This document shows positions 38,521-50,270 of a DNA stretch of 64,000 nucleotides, piece by piece. The position numbers and the translations under genes were made by a program. Below the pieces are notes generated by a model, which was not told the origin of the DNA, ran no database searches, and worked only from the letters and a program-made list of their open reading frames with translations. The stretch spans positions 78,263,181 to 78,327,180 of the forward strand of contig CM039502.1 of NCBI GenBank assembly GCA_022432975.1, in the 5' to 3' direction. The stretch comes from Begonia masoniana (taxonomy: Eukaryota > Streptophyta > Magnoliopsida > Cucurbitales > Begoniaceae). Positions within the stretch are counted from its first letter, which is position 1; the number at the start of each line of letters is the position of its first letter.

Positions 38521-38630
38521 TGCCCTGAGTTACCATTAACGTAATATCGTGCCCTGAGTTGCCATTAACATAGTATCGTGCCCTGAGTTGCCAATAACGT
38601 AATATCTTGCCCTGAGTTGCCATTAACGTG
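38521..38630. repeat. 29-bp tandem repeat, about 3.7 units
   Basis: Units TGCCCTGAGTTGCCATTAAC plus GTAATATCG recur at 38521, 38550, 38579 and 38608 (partial) with a few substitutions, inside the family F LTR. Confidence 0.85.
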
Positions 38631-39529
38631 CCCTGTGCCCTACTCATCCTCCAACTTTACTTAACATTACTTACTTTACTTCGTTTACTTGAAAACGTGC
38701 ATGCAAGAACATTTCATTAAATCTTAAAGGAGAAAACATGATGCATGAAGGAATGTGCTCCAAACAATCATCCAAACGTTCATAACGTACATAAACGAGA
38801 CTAACCGACCACTAATAGGAAACGTCCTAGTCTACCCGACTATTTAGAACCCCGAAATCATAAAAACATCATTGAGACATTAAATTCCTAACATCGATAT
38901 GACGTAGGGCCGTAAGGGTCGGAAACCTAACACCACTTATCTGGCGTCCTTAGCAAGCCGAGCACCGTCCGGAAGTCGTCTCCACCTAAGGCATTCACAA
39001 TTAAGGGCATTAAAACCGATCCATAATAGATGAATCCCAAAGTCAAACAAAGTTCCTAGTTAAGGCAATTTCTCCTAAAACTTCTATTTTCTCCATTCGG
39101 GAATTTCATCGAGCACGTTGTGCTCACAAATCCTTAACTCGTTCAATGGATTTCCTATTACACCATCGACCACCAAATTTCTATCAATTAACCACCCATC
39201 ATCATAAATTCGTTCAAACTACCAACAACTAACATAACTTCATCCTTAACAACTATTAATACTATAAACCTAACGATCTCCAACAAAACCTATATTTTCC
39301 TTAACCTTAATTCGATAAAACCCAAATGAAATCCAACCCTAAATTAAAACTAAACTCGTAGAATACTAGAGTCTTACCTAGGGCTCGGATTTGTTAAAGA
39401 AAAATCAAGAGAAACGATCGCCGGAAAAGACGGATGATCGGCTGAGAGGAAAACGCAGTAGAGATGAAGAATCGCCAAAAGGGAGAGGGGAAAGTGCTCT
39501 GGAGGGGGTTTTCGTGGAATGAAAATGCC

Positions 39530-39549
39530 GGGGGGGGGGGGGGGGGGGG
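39530..39549. repeat. 20-nt poly(G) run
   Basis: Uninterrupted G20 (C20 on the LTR strand) in the leader region of the family F LTR. It may be length-inflated like the C890 tract. Confidence 0.9.
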
Positions 39550-40990
39550 TTGTTTTTAAAATGAATAAACTTAACCTTATAATTACAAGTTTGCCCCCTC
39601 TTCCTAATATATCCTACACATTCGCCAATTCGTCTTTCAATTTGGTTTCTCCGAAATTTCTTTATTACTCCTTAAATCCATAATAATCACTAGGGTTCTA
39701 ACGAAACTCTCCATTCGCAAAACGGATCTAATTTACTATTTTTACGAATAAAACACTAAAAGGCTGAAAACGAAAATTCTAACATTACTTATCGATTTAG
39801 ATTTCTAAAATCTTACTTATTTCTCTAAAAATCCTCACAAATTCCTAGGGCTCTAATAAGGCTTCCCGTTCGAGAAAAGACCTTAATTTATTATTTTACG
39901 AAAATACCCCTAAAAGCGAAAACCCGAAAAACTCGGGTGTTACATTATGTCCATACATCATGATTTATTTACCGAGTATACAAAATATTTTATACGCATA
40001 CTCCTTTATGAATGAAACAAGAAAATGAAACGTACGAAACCTTGATTAAGTGAGGGTTGTGGGCGGTATTCACCATATCACTGTTTAGGGATGGACCATG
40101 ATTCTTGCCAGTAAAAGGGTCATGTACAAGCACTCTGCCTACCCCCCCCTTCGGCACAAACTCCTCCTTAACGATGAACAAGAATATGACTCCCACGATT
40201 TGAAAGTGAATGTGAACACAAACATGATTCCCGATTTGAGTAAAAGATGTGAACATGATTTATGCAGCATTCATGAGTATTCATGTGTTTGTTGCACTCC
40301 TTACTAAGCATTAGGCTTATAGTTTGAACCTTATGATGTAGGTGACGAAACAGTAGGTGAGGACTTCAGTCTAGAAGGAAATGCTTAGGTCTGGTTGCTG
40401 GTTGCTGGTTGCTACTCATGGTGATGATTTGTGGCTGGGAAGCGATTTTTAACTCACGGAGTGTTGCTTTCAGTACGATTTAGTAAGATCTATGATATGA
40501 CTGCATGAATGGGAAATAAATTTCTTTATGTTAACAGATATTTGACTTATTAAGTACGAGTTTAAGTTTAAGAAGGTTCCAGATTTAAGATTCTTCTATA
40601 TGTGATAAGTCTTCCGCTATGAACTTAAGTTAAGGATTACGAGGTTTATGTGTATGGGGATTTTTGGGAAAAGAGAGTTAAGTTTTTAAGAAGGAGGGAA
40701 TGATTTGAAGTCCCAACTTGATCAATAATCGGTAGAGGTTAGGTTTCTGTTGGGCAGTGGATGTTGGATGATTGAGTCATCCGGCTGACGTCATCGGTGG
40801 ATGTGTTCTGTGAATGTGAGCGGTAGATGTCGTCTGCCGAGTTAATGAAGTCACGTGGGTAACATATGGTCTGACCGGTGGGTGTTGTGCGTTTATGATG
40901 ATCGGTGGATGCTGGATGAATGTGTCATCCGGCTGACGTCACCGGAAGATGTTGAGTACTGTTGAGCGGTGGATGTCGCTCGATAGAAAT

Positions 40991-43490
40991 TGTAATATCC
41001 GGCTTGTACGGAACTTTATATTATAATATATATTGGTATTTTTGTAAATATGTCAAATCAAGCTCGTTTTACGAAAAAGAAGCGTCATTAGAATCCTAAC
41101 GATTAATTGAAATTTTAAGAAATTTACGGGATTTTTCGGAGATTAAACGCTATATTTCGAGTAATTATATTTCTCGTAATATAAAGGGTCGTTTTGGTAA
41201 AAATAGTAAACGAGATCCGATTTGCGAACGGACAGTTTTAATAAATCCCAAATAATGAGCGAGATTTAATGGCGAAATAAAGAAGTTTGGAGAACCAGAG
41301 TTGTTAGCCGATTAACGAAACGAAGGACGAAACTAATATAAAAACTAAAGAAGGGCGAAATGGTAAATTTGCTAAATCAAAATATAAAATAACTTAACTC
41401 TTTTCTTTCCTCATTCTCTTCCCTGTTGCGTGAAGTCTTCCAGAGAGCTTTCTCTCTGTTTTCAGGCGATTCCCTCACGGCGACTTCAACGATTCCTACC
41501 TCCGTTCTCCTCCGTTTCTCCTCCGTTCTTCGTGTTTTCTTCTCCTTTCTCAACCCTAGGTATGATTCTATAGTTTCCGAACTTTATATTCCGAGTTTCG
41601 TAGAGTTATACGTTTAGGGTTTTCGTTAGGTTTTCAATTAAAAACGCGATTTAAGGTTCGTAATTATTAGGTTTATTGTGATTGACGATATAAAGGAAGT
41701 ATTGAACGTTATTGGACGAATTTAAACCAATTTGTGAAAAAAGTTAAAAATTAGGGATTTTCGGGTTTTTAAGGAAAAACTCGTAAATTGTGAATTGAGG
41801 TGCCGAGCATAAATTGCTCGAATAGATAGCTCAATAAATTGGATTAGAACTTTAGGAAGTTTCCTTAGTTAAGGTTTTGTAAATTTGGACGATCGATGGC
41901 TTAAATTAGTTTTAACGTCAATGTTGTGTTTTACTTCAGACAAACAACGCTCGTGGACGGAGTTTGAGCTGCTTTGGACACGAGGTAAGTTCTCGTGATT
42001 CTTCTCTGGCCGATTGGCCTACACCGTACGTCGAATGTCCTGTCGAGGAATTTTGGAGATGCACTTGTTTTATATTGCTTTGGTTGGGTAGCTAGGCTTA
42101 TTTGTTTTATAGATTATGTCTTATAGTCTTTGATGGTATACGTTATTGCTTGTTTACTTTAAGATATGAACTGTTCACGCATCACGTGTTTTAAAGAAAA
42201 GCATGAAAATGAACTTCCGCACAGGGTTTTAAAGATAATGTAAAGCATAACATAGGCCGAAAGGCATATCGGCCGAAAGGCATATTGGCCGAAAGGCATA
42301 TCGTTTGTAGGTCACGCGAGGTGGGGCTCAGACACGGCTGTACGTGTTGTAAGCGTGTACCCCCCATCTCTAGCTGGAAAGAGTAGTCCGCCCGCTGGAT
42401 GAGCTCTCTCCGGTTAGAGGGATAGGATCTCGGTGACACCTATCGTGCATTGCATAGTAAAGAAAATAAAGCATGATTTATCGAACTCATACGCACAGCA
42501 TGCATTGCATTTACGTAGAGCTTACTGGGATTTCATCTCATAGAGTGTATGTATGGTGTAGGTGATTACGAGGATACATGTGAGGATGAGATTCCTCCTC
42601 TTGAGGCTTGAGTCCAGTTGACGGAGGATGGCTGTGGTGGTGTGCTGGCGCAGTCGACGCTTACCTGACCCGTGGGGATAGTATGTATAGATTTTGAGGG
42701 TTTTAAGTTATTTTGGATAGAATAGGAAAATTTTATAGACATTATATAGGGTGTTTGGTTCTGGTAGTTGATAGGTTTACATTTTTAATGTTTTTAAACG
42801 TTTTGTAATTGTTTAGTGATTTTAAAACATGAGGATATGTTCGGTTTTTAAACATATCCACGCAGTTTATTTTCATAAAACGTACTTGGTTTTAAAATGC
42901 GTTTAGAGTTGTTAACGAGGGGTAAGTGAACTATATGGGTTTTGAGTGTTCGGAGGATACGTTAATTGTGAATGTATGATGTAGGAAAGAGAAAAGAGAG
43001 GTGTGTGTTGTGTGTATATATATGTGAACGCAGGAGAAGAAAGGAAAAAGGGGAAGGAAGCAGAGGAGATGGCGATGAATCGCCATGGGGGCGATTGCAT
43101 CGCCACTCCCTGGAAAATTTCCAGGGAGTGTGGCGATTAGTCGCCACAAATTGTGGCGAATGATCGCCACAGGCGATATGCAACAGGCGAATAATCGCCT
43201 GTTGCAATCGCCGAAGGGCGATTATTCGCCCTATCTTTTGGGCGAATAATCGCCCCTGCATGTAAGGGGCGATTGTCCCTTTTGTCCCTCGATTTAACTT
43301 AATTGTTTTTTAAATGTTTTTAAACTGTTTTACATATTTGTTTTACTTGTTATTTAAAATTGTTTCAAGATTCGTTTTAAACGATTTTCCTAACGAACCT
43401 CGATTTCAGTTAGGTTTCGTCTAGAGTATAGTTAAAGTTAAAAAAAAAAAAATAGTACGAAAAATCGGGTACAGTATTAGGGTCGTTACA
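40991..43490 (+). mobile_element. Solo LTR of a Tekay-like element (family 2)
   Basis: Starts TGTAATATCCGGCTTG, ends GGTCGTTACA, with a perfect target duplication GAAAT at 40986-40990 and 43491-43495. It is inserted in the T1 3' LTR: removing it restores the order seen in the 5' LTR near 20460-20485. Landmarks: A/T-rich promoter region near 41385, leader to CCTAG|GTATG (about 41559), 45-nt mini-exon-like 41940-41984, GGCCGATTGGCCTACACC (about 42007), acidic frame 42561-42611 (GDYEDTCEDEIPPLEA), and palindromes of the GGCGAATAATCGCC type at 43070-43275. Confidence 0.94.
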
Positions 43491-43809
43491 GAAATGACCA
43501 GTGGATGCTGGGTGAATGAGTCATCCGGCTGACGTCATTGGTAGATGTGGGATATTACTGTTGAGCGGTGGATGACGCTCAACAGAAATGAGCGGTGGAA
43601 GTGAACAACAGAAGTTGATTCGATTGTCTGTTGATTCTTCTCTTTAAATAGATATTTCCCCAAATGATTTTAAATGATTTCAAATCTGATTGGAATTTCT
43701 TTAAAAACGTATTTATATATATACACAAAAAAAAAAAAATTGGGTTGACATTTTGATTACGAATATGATTATACGATATTCTCGACTCGTCGGGTTTCGA
43801 GTTGTGACA

Positions 43810-44455
43810 AGGATGGCACCTTATGAAGCTCTATATGGTAGAAAATGCAGATCTCCAGTGCATTGGGACGAAGTGGGCGAAGGAGTACTTGTTGGGCCAG
43901 ATATTTTGAGACAGACCGCTGAAATCGTTACATTAATCCAGAAAAGAATTCTTACGGCTCAGAGTAGACAGAAAAGTTATGCCGATAGGAGAAGAAGAAA
44001 GTTGGAGTTTGCTGTGGGCGATCAAGTTTTCCTGAAAATCTCACCAATGAGAGGTGTAATGCGCTTTAGAAAGAAAGGAAAGTTGTGCCCAAGATTCACA
44101 AGCCCATTTGAAATATCAAGAAAAATAGGAGAAGTTGCCTACCAGCTAGAATTACCGGATTCATTCAAGCACGTGCACAATGTCTTTCATGTCTCGATGT
44201 TGAAGAAGTACGTTCCAGACTCCTCGCATGTCTTACCATCGAGATCTCTAGAATTCGCAATCAACCCCAACCTATCATATGAAGAAATACCGATTCGGAT
44301 TCTAGATTCAGAGGATAAAGGAACAAGAAAGTTTCGCTTGTCAGAGTACTGTGGAGGAATCGAAACATTGAGGAAGCAACTTGGGAAAGAGAATAGGACA
44401 TGAGAAAGATCTACCCCGAGTTATTTATGTAATTGTTTCAATTTCGAGGACAAAA
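43810..44455 (+). pseudogene. Integrase C-terminus and chromodomain-like tail of element G
   Basis: Continues the integrase interrupted at 13613: MAPYEALYGRKCRSP, then KRILTAQSRQKSYADRRRR, VGDQVFLKISPMRGVMRF and NVFHVSMLKKYVPD. A one-base shift near 44335 is followed in another frame by NIEEATWERE and DMRKIYPELFM, the tail typical of Tekay chromoviruses. 44441-44476 holds FEDKI-like codons and the polypurine tract AAGGAGGGTAAAT just before the LTR. Confidence 0.9.
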
Positions 44456-44476
44456 TTCTTTTTAAGGAGGGTAAAT

Positions 44477-46550
44477 TGTAATATATCAAATTTTCCCCCT
44501 GATCAATTTAATCAAAGTTTTTTAATTTTTCAATCTAACCCTAATTTTTAGACAATCAATTCAATCTCCTAATTCATCACTCAATCATTCCTTAGCTGGA
44601 AATATGATTTAGAAATCGGATTGCTGATTTTCAGCAATAATCCGATTGAAGATGGATATCCAGAATGAATCTGGCCTGTTTATCAACCAAGAATAGAGAA
44701 ATCAAGTATTATAGCTTAGCAAATCTGAGATACACTCGGATTTTTTGAAAATTCCATTATGAGAAAAATCCAACGCTTAACTACGAACTTGGTCTGGTAA
44801 AGTGACCAAGTTCAGATGAAGATCAGATTAGACACTGCTAAAAATCCGAGATGATTGATTTACAGCTCGAAAAATTCGAGCAGATTACGGATTTCACGGA
44901 AGACGCAGGGTGAACCTTCCCCTATAAATTGAGGCTTCCGATGGAGGAGGAAACTCACACCAAAAGCTCTCTTTCCCTCTCGAGTTCTTCAGTTAGAAGA
45001 CTAACCTCAATTCTCAGCCTCCGACCGAGCAGTGCTCCGACGAAGTTCTCCTCTCTAGCAGCCGAGCTCCGACGGAACTCCTCCGGTTGAGAAGACGAGC
45101 TCTCTGACGAACACAGCAGCATAAGATCTCTCCCCCTCGCTCTGTTTTCCCTCTGTCGCTCGTTCGACCCTTCTATGATACTCTCTCTCTGTCTCTCAGA
45201 ACTCGACAGAACGCGTGGAAGAAGAAGAAGAAGAATCGGGTTTTTCTTTTAAATCTGAACCAGCCCAGCGAACCGAACTGGTTCACTTAAGTTGTCTGAC
45301 CCGAACTGGCACTGTTCATCCAACCCGACCCGAACCGGCACTATTCATCCAACCCGACCCGACTCGAACTGGTATTGTTCACCGACCAGACTCGAACTGA
45401 CACTATTCAATTGAATCAAACCAGATCGATCGAAGATTTAACCGGTAAGAAATTTTTGCCCAAATTCTTTTAAAGTTGGAATAATTTAAGTGCAATTTTA
45501 ATTTTGATATTCAAATTAGGCAGAAAAAATTTCGGAACTATCCGAATCGATCCAAATCGATCCAACTGATCTGATCCGACCTAAGAATAAAACATAAAGA
45601 ATTTCTGCACAAATTACTTTGAAATTAGATTTATTAAGTATGATTTTAATACTAAAGATTTTATTTGAGCAGAGTATTATTTTGAAATTTTTGGAATATC
45701 CCAATATACACTAATTGCTCGGAATCCAAGTAAGTGTAAATACAATGTTTTACAACGTTTTGGCTACGACCCTACATCACATGATAGATATTACTATTTT
45801 ATTTTATCGCACATTTTCGATGGTTGAGCACACTTGTTAGAGCATCGACATAGAATTGTTTAAAAGATAAAATAGATAGGACATTTGCATGTATATGAAA
45901 ATGATGAAATTGACGGCAAATACGTGATAACAAGAGTTTGATCGTTAAAAGTAAAAGTAAAAGATGATGAAGCCATGAGATGACTAAGTCTTAAAAGTAA
46001 AAGAAGACGAAGCTAGAGATGGCTAAGTTTTAAAAGAATGCTGACTTTCAACCAGTATGTAACTGTTAACAGGATTCGGAAAAAGTAAAAGTTTTACAAC
46101 TTACACGTATTTTTACTTACTGAGTTTTCTCATAGTTTTTAACTTGTGATGTAGGTGAATTTTTATCTGAGGAAGAACTAGTTGCAATTGAGAATCTTCC
46201 AGTGGCAAACGAGCATACAGATTAAGAAGATATTATTGAGTTCGAAGAAAAAGATTTAAATTAATATGTTTTAAATTTTTAAAAGAGGTTTAAGGTTTTA
46301 TTTCAATTTAAGATTTTGAATAATTATGTTGAATTTTATCATTAAATAAAGTCTCATAGATTGTTTTAATTATGCAATAGTTTCATTTTGACAAATTTAT
46401 TACAAAGCTTCCGCGAAATTAAAGTTTTCAATTAATATTTAAATTTTCAAATTATGATTTAGCGCTCAATTTCAAATCAATATAAAATTTTAGGATTTTC
46501 AAAGTTAAGGTTTTAAATTAGGAATTTTTAAATTGCGGGGTTATAGTTGA
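44477..46550 (+). repeat. 3' LTR of element G, right end approximate
   Basis: Begins TGTAATATATC directly after the polypurine tract. It has a CT-rich leader with donor-like AACCG|GTAAG (about 45443), an ATTGCTCGGAATCCAAG|TAAGTG segment (about 45704-45736) resembling the mini-exon end of T1, and ACTTGTGATGTAG followed by an acidic 24-codon frame 46154-46225 (GEFLSEEELVAIEN...). The 3' end lies near 46550, but no clear CA end could be fixed. Confidence 0.7.
45297..45412. repeat. Imperfect 28-33 bp tandem repeat
   Basis: About four units of the type CCCGACCCGAACTGG plus CACTATTCATCCA in the element G LTR. Confidence 0.75.
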
Positions 46551-47798
46551 TCCAATCCAACACCCATTTTCTTCCGTCATTTTCTTTGGTCGGAATGTGT
46601 ACAAGGGAATATGAATCTTAGCAACTTTGATTTCTTAATTTCACTTTCGTGAGCAGAAATCGTCATTAATATGATAAAAATCAACCTGAACAAATGAAAA
46701 ATGCCGCTTGAAAATTGGGTCATATATTTCATTCCGATTCCGTGAGGTAAACCTGAAGGTTCTCCGAGAGATACTGGTGCTTCAGACGCTGGTTACTCGC
46801 TCGCATCCACAATTTCTCTAGGGACTCGCTTCAACCCTTCCTCAACGTCAAGATCGCAATAGGGATCGTACAAATCATCATATCAAATCCCTAATGATCA
46901 TTCTCACTTGAATTGGAAAACAAAATGTATAATCAATGACAGAAAGTAATATATAAGAGAAAAAGAATTTTCACTGCCGAAAATAATTGCGAAGGCGTTT
47001 GGACAGGGCCTTCACGTGCTAAGCTGCGAACCAGCTCTTCTTCGGATCAACAAATGACTGCCAACAACTACGACAGTTCGATCTTTCTTCTTCTTCTTCT
47101 TTCCATTAGTTGCGATTGCTTCAGCTCCACCTGAAAACCCACCTGGCGTTTCCGCCGTCACGGGAGGAGCTTCAAGACGACGTCGTAATACCCGCCATAA
47201 CCTTATGGGCCTAAGAAGCTGCAACCAAGCCCATCAAATGTAGATGGTCAAAATTGCGTTACAATATTATATTATTTAAAAGGATAATTAACAAAAAAAA
47301 AATGTTAAACTACGTAATAATTAACAAATTCAATTAATCTATATTCGTTAAAAAAATCAACCTTAAACTATGCATTCCAGTTAGTTTTTAGCTATTAAAT
47401 TCGTGTCTTGGCATCTGCTTTTTAGGTGCAGGCGCAAAATTTAACACTCGAGCACAAATCATAGGATCTTGCTCTCGTGAGAATATTGGACTGAAGTTGC
47501 AGCGCTGTTCAAAAAAATGAAATTAGATTATGATGTGATGCTTTCGATCTTCCTGGTGACGTAAAATATGGCTCACTTGGTAGTACACGGGACCCGTTGA
47601 ACTCAACGATTTGTGAGTGAATTATGTTGCAGTTGGGAATTTCATCTTTCTTACAGGATCTTATAGTGCAAAGGAACGTAGTAGAACTATTACTTTATAC
47701 TGATATATACTATATTTCGTTCTTCTCATTTGTTTCCGTTATGATGTCAGCGTGAAATTATTCCAGAAAAAGTAATTTGTTGCAGAATATGTTTTTAG
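46551..47798. other. Non-transposon-like DNA, no gene confirmed
   Basis: A minus-strand open stretch 47224-47012 (TAETPGGFSGGAEAIATNG, then a lysine run) looks host-like in composition but matches no family I know and is broken in other frames. The rest is A/T-rich with short frames only. Confidence 0.35.
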
Positions 47799-48047
47799 GT
47801 TGTCGATGAAGCAAAGACAGGAGATGTTCTTGGGCAGATAGGAGTTCTCTGCTACCAACCTCAGCTGTTGGCGCTTTGGACCAGCTGATTGAGTCAGCTG
47901 CTGCATTTGAATCGAACAGCATCCTTGTTAAGTGTTTCCTTATGGGAAGTGATTCTAGGGAGGAACAATCGAGCTAACAGCATCAAATTACTAAAGAGAC
48001 ATATCTTTGAAATTATGAATGCAATTCACGCAGATAGGACACGGTAG
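47799..48047 (+). pseudogene. AKT1-like K+ channel pseudoexon (cyclic-nucleotide-binding-like domain)
   Basis: After an acceptor-like GTTTTTAG, the frame reads VVDEAKTGDVLGQIGVLCYQPQ, then LSQLLHLNRTA, 83 codons to a TAG. Plant Shaker K+ channels of the AKT1 type have EAKTGD, GEIGVLCYRPQ and RLSQLLRLNRT at the end of the cyclic-nucleotide-binding domain. A TGA replaces a residue where the family has Lys-Arg, and the sequence after LNRT is eroded. No pore or transmembrane exon is visible nearby, so this is a lone dead exon. A different Shaker subtype is possible. Confidence 0.7.
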
Positions 48048-50270
48048 CATCTGCTCAAAGTTTTGAGAGCTTCTTATCCTTTGAGGGGCATTGTGTCAAT
48101 TAAACATTATTTAATCAATAATCAATAACATTATCAAAAGATTACTATTCAATTCAATGTTTGTCAACTATATTTCTATATCATTCTAATTAAAACTATA
48201 CAACCCACTAATGTCAGTTATATTAAACTGCAATTTTATTAGTATTGACATTATATCATAAAATGGCTCACTTCCGGTTAATCATGCCAGAAGGTCTGGT
48301 TTCCTCATTTGAATTGTGGGTTTCCTCCAAATTCATGAAGCATTCAGGTTATTTTACTGTAAAGAGATCATATCTTCAGATCTTAGACAATTGAATTTTG
48401 AATCAAGAAAGCAAAACAAACGAATAGACAACCAAGACCATGCCTTTCAATCGAAATCGCTCAAAGCTCTGATCTGGAGAATGGCCCCATCAAAGAAAAA
48501 GAACAAGGATTTATTTATTTGCATCTTCTCAGAGATGAACGATTTCACCCATCATTTCGCTGTTACTTGCTGCATGCTGGGGTAAGCTGCAAAGTTTTCA
48601 CATAAGTAACTCAAATGAACCAAACTAATTAATACGGTTTCGAGTGAAAGAGTAGAAGCAAATATTGGAATATCTTAAAGCAGAAGGTTGGAGTTAGCAG
48701 GTACTGCAAGCAAGGATTTGAAGGTAAAGAGATGAAATCTCTAATAGGTATTTGCGTAAATTCCTATATGAATCACCTCTATTGCACACTTTTATTATTC
48801 AAACAACAAAGGATTACAAACACTGGATTTCGAGACTCCTGGCTATCTTCCCACACACTTTTTCTAAAACTTTTTGATAATCCGCTTTCTCTTCCTATAC
48901 CTTTCTGTTTATACTCCTCAATTACAATTATTCTACTAACTTCTCTTTAGCTTCCATTAATTCTCCCTAACTTCCACAAACTTCTTATCTATTAATAGAG
49001 ATGACTCTTATCAGTCTCATTAACATTAGTTTGTCTCAAGAAATAAATACTGTCCATCCCTCTTATCGACCAGTCACCCAACCCATTCCTGGGTTCAATC
49101 TTTAATTTATAGTAAATATTAGACTGCCAACGTCAATTGAAATGATTTTTGACCAAATTTTTTACATGCGTACCTACCAAACTCACAACTTTATCCTCGG
49201 CTGAAACTCGAGTATTTTCATTCTTTAACTCAAAATAGTGAAAACAGCCTCCTATACATTATGAGTCTAAAAGGCGAGATAGGCAAAAGCAGTTATAATA
49301 AAACAACAGCAGTCGAGCAAGTGTTATAAATGTGAGATTGGAACATATTCCAGTATGATGGAAGGAATGGACAGAGAAAGTGAAGATCTGTGTAAAAAGA
49401 GGAATGAGAACAAATAAAGGTGAAAGCCAAAGGATGGTGCCATGGGTAATCAATCAATTTTCTCTTATCACGTGAGATTAGGAAGCTTTAGAGATGAGAA
49501 TGCAGGAACTAAGGAAGTCCTTGAATTGGTTTGACATTATGCACAATTAAGGGTGTGGATGTCCTTGAATTGGTTTGACATTATGCACAATTAAGGGTGT
49601 ATTTGGATCTGGGATCTCATTAAAATTATAAAAAAAAAAAAAGTGAGTAGAGTAAAACTCTATCAAGAAATTAACTGTTTTATGTTCCAATTAACTCCAC
49701 ATAAGAGGAAAGGTATGCAAAATAAAAGAATGTCGTGGCCTCTGGTCAAAATCAAGAGGATTTAGTCATCGTGGATCCATATTTTGGAAAACGTTATTCT
49801 CATGGGATAAGAAAGTTGAATTGAAAATTTAAAATGAGATAAGTTATCCGGCTATTTTTGTGGGATAAGAAAGTTGATTTGAAGATTTGAAATGAGATGA
49901 GACATTCAGATTGAATATTGAATTATTGTTATAAACAATATTAGCTTTCAACTTTAAATTCTTGTTATAGTTTGAATGAAGTGATAAATTCATTTCAATT
50001 CTTCTTGAATTTATGCATCGGTAGTTGAAATTAAACATTTTATGAAAAAATAAAAAGGATAGCAAAAATTTTATTTAGGATTGAGTTTCAATAATACTCA
50101 GAAATCGAAGGGTTCTCTCCAACAAGCCTTTATTTTTAATTTTACATCATAAGTCAGAATCACAAGGGAATGAATTCTAATAAATTAAAAACCGTCAAAA
50201 ATCAAATCGCAAATTTTTCTTTTAATCAGCCTAGAAGTCGTTCTCAAACTCGATGTCACAACAACTTGGT
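48048..50270. other. Intergenic region with two local duplications
   Basis: No gene recognised; a plus-strand 89-codon frame at 48316-48585 has no family motif. A 44-bp tandem duplication lies at 49517-49600 (GTCCTTGAATTGG...GGGTGT, twice) and a diverged 58-bp one at 49803-49908 (TGGGATAAGAAAGTTGA, twice). The last few hundred bases may include the decayed 5' LTR of the element whose primer site is at 50270. Confidence 0.5.

Larger units (their letters stand above)
37459..39944 (-). mobile_element. Tekay-like LTR, probably solo (family F)
   Basis: On the minus strand it begins TGTAACACCCGAG and ends GGTCACA, interrupting the T1 3' LTR between GCCGCCACGG and TTATGTCC. The flanks do not form a target duplication, so one side may be deleted. 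It shares the family architecture: mini-exon-like 45 nt (minus, about 38998-38954, flanked by TGCCTTAG and ATAAGT), TCGTATGATGTAG followed by an acidic frame at 38330-38283 (GDENEGEELPPDDQA), and CGATCGATCG palindromes at 37574-37690. It also contains a 29-bp tandem repeat and a G20 run. Confidence 0.8.
13614..43809 (+). mobile_element. Element T1: Tekay/Del-like Ty3/gypsy retrotransposon with nested insertions
   Basis: 5' LTR 13614-20796, primer site TGGTATCAGAGC at 20801-20812 (initiator Met tRNA type), gag-pol remnants 20959-25370, polypurine tract AAGAAGGGGTGGA at 25399-25411, and 3' LTR from 25412 to 43809 broken into four pieces (25412-25668, 36766-37458, 39945-40990, 43491-43809). LTRs begin TGTAACGCCCGACAACTTC and end GTTGTGACA. 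It is inserted in the integrase gene of element G. The pol order PR-RT-RNaseH-IN with a chromodomain-like tail (EEATWER) places it among chromoviruses; the long LTRs suit Tekay. It carries many disabling mutations and is immobile. Confidence 0.9.
25412..43809 (+). repeat. 3' LTR of T1 in four pieces
   Basis: Pieces are 25412-25668, 36766-37458, 39945-40990 and 43491-43809, together about 2.3 kb. TATAAATA lies at 25588-25595. A mini-exon-like segment bounded by TGTCTTAG and CTG|GTAAGT lies at 37191-37237. TTATGATGTAG is followed by a short acidic frame at 40341-40388. The 40730-40985 and 43491-43600 parts hold the diverged CGGCTGACGTCAYCGG palindromes that resemble the 37-bp array unit, but here without amplification. 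The end is GTTGTGACA at 43809, followed by AGGAT. Confidence 0.85.

Noticed and set aside
47012..47224. Host gene with a lysine-rich stretch on the minus strand
   Set aside because: Only one short open stretch, broken in the neighbouring frames, with no family recognised; kept only as a remark.
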